DNA from: Deltaproteobacteria bacterium
GTDB taxonomy: Bacteria > Myxococcota_A > UBA796 > CAJQPC01
DNA length: 15,549 nt
Direction of reading: 5' to 3'
Assembly: GCA_016717595.1 (NCBI GenBank)
Contig: JADKFE010000122.1
Coordinates: forward strand, 1 to 15,549
Shown here piece by piece: positions 1-7,200 of the stretch (positions are counted from its first letter, which is position 1; each line of letters begins with the position of its first letter). Under the pieces are notes generated by a model, which made no database searches, was not told the origin of the DNA, and saw only the letters and a program-made list of their open reading frames with translations. The translations under genes and the position numbers were made by a program.

Positions 1-580
1 CGCGATTGAGGATAAGCATTGGATAACCGTCACTCAAGTATTCCGAATACAAATCAAGTAGTAGAGGAACTCCTGCGTGGCTTAGAAAGAGCTTAGCCCC
101 TTGACCCGTGCGCCACACCACGATGTCGGTTGGTGATGGCATAAAAAGAGAAGTGTGCGGGTCGGCAAACAGAATCAGAGTCTCGAGGTCCGTCTCCTTG
201 GAGGGGACAATCCAAGTGGTTGTGTCCCCAAGCATGTCGTGTGTACTGGAAAATTGAGCGAAGGAATCTTTGAAGCGTTTGACCGCGTCAGCACTTAGGC
301 TGAGCTGAAATGATATGGTCTGATCAAGTGCGGGAACCTCTTCACCGTAGACAACAGAATGCAAGATTCTCCCCGAATCCTTTGTGAGGGAAATCACCAA
401 ATGCGGACTTGGCAGTTGCTCACCATCTGGGCCGTCGGGAAGGGTCTGCCAGCTGTCCTGGTAAAAATACTCCGGGGAAAATTCCGCCTGAAAGGGCTGG
501 CGCGCAGTGTGCTGAAATTCATTGGGGGCAGGTCTTCCAGAACATGATGTGAGCAATCCCAGTAAGCACGTGAGGTGCAT
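1..580 (-). CDS. Putative lipoprotein, incomplete at the window edge; candidate immunity protein for tip A
   Basis: An uninterrupted reading frame starts at ATG 580-578 and runs off the left edge, giving about 193 codons without a stop. The N-terminus MHLTCLLGLLTSCSGRP has a short hydrophobic stretch ending in a lipobox-like LTSC, so the mature protein would begin at Cys13 and be lipidated. The n-region has no Lys or Arg, and no clear Shine-Dalgarno sequence precedes the ATG, so the start is uncertain; no other in-frame start lies close upstream. The rest is a soluble mixed domain containing IVVWRTGQGAKLFLSHAGVP. I do not recognise the family. It lies 41 bases after the end of the tip-A frame on the same strand, the usual place of an immunity gene. 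A lipoprotein partner would suit a protease acting in the envelope (inference). The frame is intact, unlike its upstream neighbour. Confidence 0.6.
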   Translation of the reverse strand, partial: MHLTCLLGLLTSCSGRPAPNEFQHTARQPFQAEFSPEYFYQDSWQTLPDGPDGEQLPSPHLVISLTKDSGRILHSVVYGEEVPALDQTISFQLSLSADAVKRFKDSFAQFSSTHDMLGDTTTWIVPSKETDLETLILFADPHTSLFMPSPTDIVVWRTGQGAKLFLSHAGVPLLLDLYSEYLSDGYPMLILNR

Positions 581-621
581 TGGTTGGTCGGGCTTCGAAG
601 TTGAGGTGCTATGTGCATGAC

Positions 622-1388
622 TTATGGGGCCTCGGGTGTTGTTGTGGGCGCAGTGTGTTGATGGAAGGCGTCAATGCGAATCGCCAAGAAAGGAAGCACT
701 TCACTCACGCTACCCCTGCCTGTCCGTGTGATCGACTGCGGGTCGTCGCTCTGGGGGGCGCGTGAGCCTACATAGCCATCTCCAAAGCCAAGCCAGTGCG
801 ACAGCTCATGAACAATCGCATCAACAAGTCCATGCCTATCCAGGTTTACCCTGTACATACTGAATCGCCCTCCGGCCCCCCTGAATATGTACATCCCGCG
901 CAGCGAATCCTCGATTGGTCCACCGTGTCAGGGACTGCGCCGCGGCGCTCAGCGCCTGTCACGGTCCAGGCAGATACTGCTTCTGATTCCTCTGGCGGTC
1001 GGATGTGGTTTGTCTGGTCTGTTGAGCGGACCCAGATATTAATCTCGAATGACGTTTTCCCATACCCATGGTGGTAGTTGCGGTATAGCCTGTAAACGAC
1101 TCTCAGCGGCGCTCTGCCTCCGATGCTCTTGAAGAACGTCTCCTTTGCGGCATCGCTTGCAATAACGCCATCGCTCGCTACTATTTCGAGACCCGTAATA
1201 ACAGATAGTGACCACTCTTGTTTCTTGTTATCCCAATCGAAAATATACTCCGTTACGTAATAGGCAGAGGTCTTGCCACCTCCCTCCACAACACCTCGCT
1301 CGATCCATCCACGCTCTGTGGCTTCCCAGCCATGGATCGTTACACCTGCAGTCGAGACGAGATCGACTGGCGTAGGGGGAGTGATTAC
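622..1388 (-). pseudogene. Tip domain of cassette A: metzincin-like zinc metalloprotease, frame-disrupted
   Basis: This is the C-terminal toxin tip of RHS cassette A, now split over frames. The RHS frame stops at 1385-1387, but one base out of phase the reading continues without a break (LEPGKVITPPTPVDLVSTAG), so one base is probably missing near 1395-1400. That second frame holds down to about 920, through YYVTEYIFDWDNKKQEWSL and TSFEINIWVRSTDQ, which look like beta strands. A second shift near 918-930 leads into the last frame (GGPIEDSLRGMYIF), which contains HELSHWLGFGD at 810-778. This fits HExxHxxGxxD, the zinc-binding motif of metzincins such as snapalysin (two His, one Asp, Glu as catalytic base). 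The domain ends at TAA 624-622. Expected role: a secreted protease effector. I saw no confident Met-turn. The frameshifts may be decay or sequencing errors. Confidence 0.6.
778..810 (-). other. HExxHxxGxxD zinc-binding motif of tip A
   Basis: The codons read HELSHWLGFGD on the minus strand. Spacing and ligand types match the extended metzincin zinc site with Asp as third ligand. It is preceded by a helix-like segment (HGLVDAIV), as expected for the active-site helix. Confidence 0.65.
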
Positions 1389-3580
1389 CTTACCCGGCTC
1401 AAGAGAATGAGGCCGTTTTGAGGTACATCGGGCGACTTGTTCGCGCCTTCAACTCCAGGCCCGGCAAACGGATAGTAATGAGCTTGCCTTATCGCCTCCT
1501 CAGGCACTCCAATCGCCCGATCCGTTGAGGGGCCGTCAGGGGGAACTAACCCCGATGGGTCTGAGTGTAATGCAGGACTATTTCGTAGTGCACGATACCG
1601 ATTCCCCCCATCCCCGAGCCCAATCGGATCCGGCCTGTCCCACCGCCCCAGCCAAGGCGCGTAGTACCTCGCCGAGTGATATTGCAGCCCCGTCTCCTCA
1701 TCCCGCTCCTTGCCGGTGTACCGATACCGCTTCCGACTCACCTCGATCGCCGCGTCTTCGGCCCACCAGGCCGTCGTGCCGTAGGGGTGGTACTCCTCGT
1801 AGCTGATCACGCCGCCGTCGTCGTCCACCTCCAGCAAGGCCGAGCCGAGCTGATCGTCGAGCTGATACCGGAACCTCGGCGCCGGGGTGCTCACCGCGCT
1901 CCCGCCGGTCACGGTCAGGGTCTCGATCATGGCGACGCGGCGCTGATCGTCCATGACGTGCAGCGTTTGACGCTCCTCTTGCAGCACACCCGAGCCGTTC
2001 CGTTTGCGCCAGACCTCGTAGCCGCCGAGGTAGATCCGCTCCTCGACGACGCTGCCCTTGTCCCACACCTTCCACACACGCTCGCCAGCGGCGTCGTAGG
2101 CGTACCACGAGACGTTCCCGGCGTTGTCGAGCTCGGCCTTACGGAGCTGGTCGCGGAAGTCGCGCACGAGGTTCGTGCTCACGCCCGTCTTGAGGTGCGG
2201 CAGGTAGACGATGGCGCCACGGTCGTTCATGGCGTAGGACTGACTGTGGGTGGTTGGGTCGTCGGGGTCGTCACCGGGCAGGCTGGTGCTCAGGAGCTGG
2301 TTGTTGTCGGTCCCCATAAGCGTAGCCCCGGCGCCAGAGCACCCGTCCCGGCGTCGCCTTGGTTGGTGTTTGACCTCCAGGATGTTCCCGGCGGCGGTGT
2401 CGCTCGTAGCTCTGGGTGTAGCGGCGCAGCACCCTGAGCGCGTCTGCGGATGCCGCCCATGGCCCCGGCGCAGTCGGCGTAGAAAGCCGTGGATTGGGTC
2501 TGGGCGTCCTTCTCGCGGCCTCGGGCGCTCACGAGGCGATAGAGCGCGTCGTAGGTAGAAGGTGCGGGGGGGGTCACCTGACTGTTTCCGGCGTAGACCG
2601 TCTCTTGGGCGTCGTCGGTGATCTCGGTGATGTTCCCCACGGCGTCGCGGGTGAAGCCGAGGTCTTGGAGGGTCGCGGCGCCGTGGCTCGATCCAGAGGA
2701 GCGCGTGGTCGTGAGGTTGGTGAGCCACAGGCGCTCGGGGTCGTAGGCGTAACTCGTCTGGGTGTGGTTGCCGTAGACGATCTGCTCGCGTTGGCCGCGG
2801 GCGTTGGTGGCGATCGAGGAGACGATCTCGGTGGCGGTGCTGTCGCCACGGACGTTGACCTCGACCTGGGACAGACGGCCGCCCGCGTCGTAGGTGGGGA
2901 CGGTGCGGGAGCTGTCGGGGGCCGTCTGTTCGGTGACGCGATCCAGGGCGTCGTAGGCTGTGGTGACGGCGAAGGTGTCGGCGGTGTCGGTGCTCAGGCT
3001 GGCGTCGGTGCTTAGCCAAGTGGCGATGTCGGCCAGGCTGCCTTCGGACTCCAGGCCGGACCAGTCGGCCTCGGTGGTGATGTCGGCGAGCAGGGTGCGG
3101 GTCTGGGCGGTGACCCGGCCCTTGAGGTCATAGGTCAGGGTGACGCGCCCGGCGGTGTCGTAGATGTGGACCGGGCGGCCAAGTGCGTGGTTTGTTGATG
3201 GGAGATCGCTGAGCGCGTCGCCGAAGATGGAGAGGCTCACGAGGCGCTCGCCTGCGCCCTCATCGACGAGGAGGCCGATCGGGCGGCGCGCGGCGTCGTG
3301 GAGCGGACGGAGGCTGAGGCCGCCGGAGCGCCAGGAGGGGAGCGAAGTGCCGGGCCGTGGCGGGGATGCGCGCCTCCTTTGCTTGAGCTTGGAGTATAGC
3401 CCTCGTCGGCGGCGCCTGGAAGAGGCGTGGCCGAGAAGGTCGTAGGTGGGTTTGCAAGCGGTTTCCGCGGGGGTCGATCACGTCAAGCGCGTTGCCCAAG
3501 ATGTCGAGCTCGATGCGGGTGGTGTGGGTGGTGCTGGTGTCGGGGCGCTCGATGAGCTTGTAGACGCGGCCCAAGCTGTC
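1385..3580 (-). pseudogene. Orphan RHS cassette A: 5'-truncated RHS repeat and core region
   Basis: This is a displaced 3' part of the RHS shell. It matches copy B (5011-7000) closely from 3580 to 1597 and starts abruptly inside a YD repeat (GRVYKLIERPDTSTTHTTR). There is no ATG or GTG start: an in-frame TGA lies just upstream, and only a TTG at 3574 could serve. The frame shifts near 3447, re-enters by 3240 (GDALSDLPSTNHALGRPVHI), breaks again near 2450-2330, and is then open from about 2330 to 1385. The last part holds the RHS-associated core: DDQLGSALLEVDDDGG, YRYTGKERDEETGLQYHSAR, DPIGLGDGGNRYRALRNSP and DPSGL. The core forms the plug and aspartyl autoprotease that releases the tip in RHS/TcC proteins. 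Without a start this is best read as a silent donor of tip A. Its frameshifts could be real or technical. Confidence 0.75.
1597..3580. repeat. Long direct repeat, copy A (RHS repeats plus core)
   Basis: About 1.98 kb aligns by eye with 5011-7000 and with the corresponding part of copy C, with few substitutions and a net length difference of about 6 bases. The right boundary is sharp: ccaagctgtc continues into unrelated DNA, whereas copy B continues with shell sequence. The left boundary is at accgattcccc, within the Asn-Arg codons of GGNR in the core. Confidence 0.85.
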
Positions 3581-3627
3581 ATCCCATCACGACATGATGA
3601 CGCTGAGGGCGGACAACAAACGCCCTC
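3578..3627. other. Inverted repeats at the cassette A junction
   Basis: Two small dyads fill the gap between the membrane-protein stop (3640) and the start of cassette A homology (3580). GAGGGCG at 3605-3611 pairs with CGCCCTC at 3621-3627 around a 9-base loop. GTCATC at 3578-3583 pairs with GATGAC at 3596-3601. Neither is followed by a T-run in the direction of transcription, so an intrinsic terminator is not supported. They may mark the recombination junction or be chance. Confidence 0.3.
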
Positions 3628-3639
3628 CATTTCGCCCGA

Positions 3640-3903
3640 CTAATCTTCCTGTGGCCCAGCAAGATAGAGGTACAACGAGAGGACAACGGCACCAAACAAG
3701 GGAAACAGTACGCGAGTTGGAACAACATTTAAGTAGAAGTGCTGAATCGCTGCCAAAGACTCTACGCTTGATGCATCAATGTACCTCACGGCAATACTTG
3801 CGCCGGAGCCAACCGCAGCAAAGAGACACGCCGCATAGACCAAAAGGATGACAACTCTCATGGAGAGTCGCGTGTAGTTGTGGTGCAGGCGCGCTCCTGA
3901 CAC
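3640..3903 (-). CDS. Small membrane protein, candidate immunity protein
   Basis: This is an 87-aa frame from GTG 3903, or 73 aa from the more natural ATG 3861 (MRVVILLVYAACLFAAVGSG). Two hydrophobic segments are visible: RVVILLVYAACLFAAVGSGA near the start and VLFPLFGAVVLSLYLYLAG near the end, joined by a polar loop (RYIDASSVESLAAIQHFYLN). It is therefore probably an inner-membrane protein with two spans. Neither start has a strong Shine-Dalgarno sequence. It lies between toxin copy B and orphan cassette A on the same strand, so it could protect against tip B, alone or with the membrane protein just upstream. Its stop is 60 bases from the cassette A junction. I do not recognise the family. 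Base composition is AT-richer than the shell genes, as for the tips. Confidence 0.55.
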   Translation of the reverse strand: MSGARLHHNYTRLSMRVVILLVYAACLFAAVGSGASIAVRYIDASSVESLAAIQHFYLNVVPTRVLFPLFGAVVLSLYLYLAGPQED

Positions 3904-4022
3904 ATCAAGTGCAATACAAAACTGAATTCAACGCGAGACCAAATCCTACATACGGGACGCGCTTGGCTTACCGCCAGTAGTGCCAGAGCATCGCCGGCCA
4001 GGTGTAGCCTGGTCTATGCTGG

Positions 4023-4212
4023 TTATCGAGCGGCTCCCCACCATCCGTACGACCGCCACCAATACGCCAGAATCACGATATCAACCATCATTGCGGTGGT
4101 CAAAAAGGACGAATACACCAACGAGCTTGTTGGCCATAGCCTCGCCTCGGACGAGGACCTTCCAGAATGCCACCGTCATGACAATCGTACCGATTATGAA
4201 CTGGACGATCAC
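4023..4212 (-). CDS. Short membrane protein overlapping the end of toxin B, one apparent frameshift
   Basis: A GTG at 4212-4210 lies 10 bases after a perfect AGGAGG (4223-4228) and reads VIVQFIIGTIVMTVAFWKVL, a membrane span. As read, the frame stops at 4081 after 43 codons. Removing one base from the A5 run at 4102-4106 (T5 on the coding strand) continues it into a second span, LTTAMMVDIVILAYWWRSYG, to TAA 4025-4023. Removing one more base in the G4 run near 4040 would extend it to TAA 3970-3968 through GYTWPAMLWHYWR. The GTG overlaps the reconstructed stop of toxin B (GTGA at 4212-4209), which is typical of a translationally coupled toxin-immunity pair. A two-span immunity protein for metalloprotease tip B is my inference; the family is unknown. 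The short uncorrected frame and the reliance on homopolymer edits limit confidence. Confidence 0.45.
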
Positions 4213-7200
4213 TGTCGTTGTTCCTCCTCATAGTCCTGATTGAGCTGAATAGCGAAAGCCCGCAAGGCCAACCTAAGCTGACTCGAGGGGGCGGGTTCAT
4301 CTCATCTGTTTCTCCAAACGCCCACGACTGCCCATGCATGATATTTCTATCAGTATACGCAGAATCTCCCAGATCGTCCCCACCATCCATGATGTAATGA
4401 ACGATCTCATGCAGCAATTCCCACATTCCTCTAAGCGGCTTTGAATCTATACTGAGCGGAGTTTGCCCCATTGATGGAGTGTATACGACAAGCCTTGCAT
4501 TACTGGCGTACAGCCCGCGAAGACTATCTTTGCTTGGCTTCGGGCTATTGTTCTTGCCTTGACCATATCGAAACAAATGGTTCGTTAGCACGATTGGAAC
4601 ATACCCTCCCGGTGTTTTTTCTTTGATTAATGTGGTGTCGTGGGAGTCAAAAAAGTGCGGCTCGGAGATATCCAACAAGTACACGCTGTCCCATTCAGTT
4701 GCTTGTGTAGGGATGAATTCCCATTCAAGATCAATGCTTGCGTGTTTCTGCAGCCATCGATCTGCGGTGGCGAGCTGTCTGTTGAGAATTTCATTCCTGT
4801 CCGGGGTGGTTTTGTTGTTTGCCCAACTCGGATGAACGAAGATCGCCAATCTCAGTGTAACCATTACTGCGTTGCCAGCAGTTGCCTGAAGTGTCTCGGT
4901 AGAGGGGCTTTCTGGAGGGGGTTCCTCATATCTCCACCACGGTTCAATCTCTTGCGGAAGCGTTCCGAGAGGGTCTGATAGGCGTGTCGGTGCTCCACGC
5001 ACATACCCCCACCGATTCCCCCCATCCCCGAGCCCAATCGGATCCGGCCTGTCCCACCGCCCCAGCCAAGGCGCGTAGTACCTCGCCGAGTGGTATTGCA
5101 GCCCCGTCTCTTCGTCCCGCTCCTTCCCGGTGTACCGATACCGCTTGCGGCTCACCTCGATCGCCGCGTCCTCGGCCCACCAGGCCGTCGTGCCGTAGGG
5201 GTGGTACTCCTCGTAGCTGATCACGCCGCCGTCGTCGTCCACCTCCAGCAAGGCCGAGCCGAGCTGGTCGTCGAGCTGGTAACGGAACCTCGGCGTCGGG
5301 GTGCTCACCGCGCTCCCGCCGGTCACGGTCAGGGTCTCGATCATGGCGACGCGGCGCTGGTCGTCCATGACGTGCAGCGTTTGACGCTCCTCTTGCAGCA
5401 CACCCGAGCCGTTGCGTTTGCGCCAGACCTCGTAGCCGCCCAGATAGATTCGCTCCTCGACGACGCTGCCTTTGTCCCACACCTTCCACACACGCTCGCC
5501 AGCGGCGTCGTAGGCGTACCACGAGACGTTCCCGGCGTTGTCGAGCTCGGCCTTGCGGAGCTGGTCGCGGAAGTCGCGCACGAGGTTGGTGCTCACCCCC
5601 GTCTTGAGGTGCGGCAGGTAGACGATGGCGCCACGGTCGTTCATGGCGTAGGTCTGACTGTGCGTGCCGGGGTCGTCGGGGTCGTCGCCGGGCAGGCTGG
5701 TGCTCAGGAGCTGGTTGTTGTCGGTCTCATAGGCGTAGCCTCGGCGCCAGAGCACCGTCCCGGCGTCGCCTTGCTGGTGTTTGACCTCCAGGATGTTCCC
5801 GGCGGCGTCGTACTCAAAGCTCTGGGTGTAGCGGCGCAGCACGCCCGAGCCGCTCTGCGGGATGGTGCCCATGGCCCCGGCATAGTCGGCGTAGAAAGCC
5901 GTGGATTGGGTCTGGGCGTCCTTCTCGCGGCCTCGGGCGCTCACGAGGCGATAGAGCGCGTCGTAGGTGAAGGTGCGGGTGGGGCTCACCTGACTGTTGG
6001 CGAAGTAGACCGTCTCTTGGGCGTCGTCGGTGATCTCGGTGATGTTGCCCACGGCGTCGCGGGTGAAGCCGAGGTCTTGGAGGGTCGCCGCGCCGTGGCT
6101 TGATCCGGAGGAGCGTGTGGTCGTGAGGCCGGTGAGCCAGAGGCGCTCGGGATCGTAGGCGTAGCTCGTCTGGGTGTGGTTGCCGTAGACGATCTGCTCG
6201 CGTTGGCCGCGGGCGTTGGTGGTGATCGAGGAGACGATCTCGGTGGCCGTGGTGTCGCCACGGACGTAGACCTCAACCTGGGACAGACGGCCGCCCGCGT
6301 CGTAGGTGGGGACGGTGCGGGAGGTATCGGGAGCCGTCTGCTCGGTGACGCGGTCGAGGGCGTCGTAGGCCGTGGAGACGGCGAAGGTGTCGGCGGTGTC
6401 GGTGCTCAGGCTGGCGTCGGTGCTTAGCCAAGTGGCGATGTCCGCCAAGCTGCCTTCGGACTCCAGGCCGGACCAGTCGGCCTCGGTGGTGATGTCGGCG
6501 AGGAGCGTGCGCGTCTGCGCGGTGACCCGGCCCTTGAGGTCATAGGTCAGGGTGACGCGCCCGGCGGTGTCGTAGATGTGGACCGGGCGGCCCAGGGCGT
6601 GGTTTGTCGAGGGGAGATCGCTGAGGGCGTCGCCGAAGATGGAGAGGGCGACGAGGCGCTCGCCTGCGCCTTCGTTGACGAGGAGGCCGATCGGGCGGCG
6701 CGCGGCGTCGTGGAGCGGACGGAGGCTGAGGCCGCCGGAGCGCCAGGAGCGGAGCGGGGTGCCGGCGGCGTCGGGCAGGATGCGCGTCTCTCCTTTGCTT
6801 GAGCTTGAAGTATAGCCCTCGTCGGCGGCGCCTGTGAAGAGGGCGTGGCCGAGAAGATCGTAGGTGCGCGCTTGTAGGCGGTTTCCGCGGGGGTCGATCA
6901 CGTCGAGCGCGTTGCCCAAGATGTCGAGCTCGATGCGGGTGGTGTGGGTGGTGCTGGTGTCGGGGCGCTCGACGAGCTTGTAGACGCGGCCCAAGGTGTC
7001 GAGGTGTGTGGTCGTCGGGGTGCCCTCGTGGTCGCCGCCGGAGCGGTTGTCCTCCTCGTCATGGGCCTCGACGGACCAGGGGCCGTAGGTCCAGGTCTGC
7101 GTGTGGCCGTCGGGCAGGGTGACCTGGATGTTGCGTCCCAGCGGATCGTATTGGTGTACTGCGCATACACCCCACTCCACGAGCTCCGCCTCGTCTTCAT

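Noticed and set aside
394..618. A 74-codon minus-strand ORF and a 62-codon plus-strand ORF (359-547) in the left end
   Set aside because: Both overlap the longer lipoprotein frame, which has a signal sequence and stays open to the window edge; neither has motif support.
622..894. Treating the HELSH-containing 90-codon frame as a separate small protease gene
   Set aside because: It has no ribosome site, starts in mid-domain, and is preceded by AT-richer tip coding sequence in the neighbouring frame; two frameshifts in one tip domain explain it better.
3605..3627. Intrinsic terminator behind the 3640-3903 membrane gene
   Set aside because: A 7-bp GC-rich stem exists, but no T-run follows it on the transcribed strand.
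4100..4208. The last ~36 residues of toxin B as read (after position 4208)
   Set aside because: They overlap the coupled membrane gene, look like out-of-frame Arg/Pro-rich translation, and vanish when one C is restored in a C5 run.
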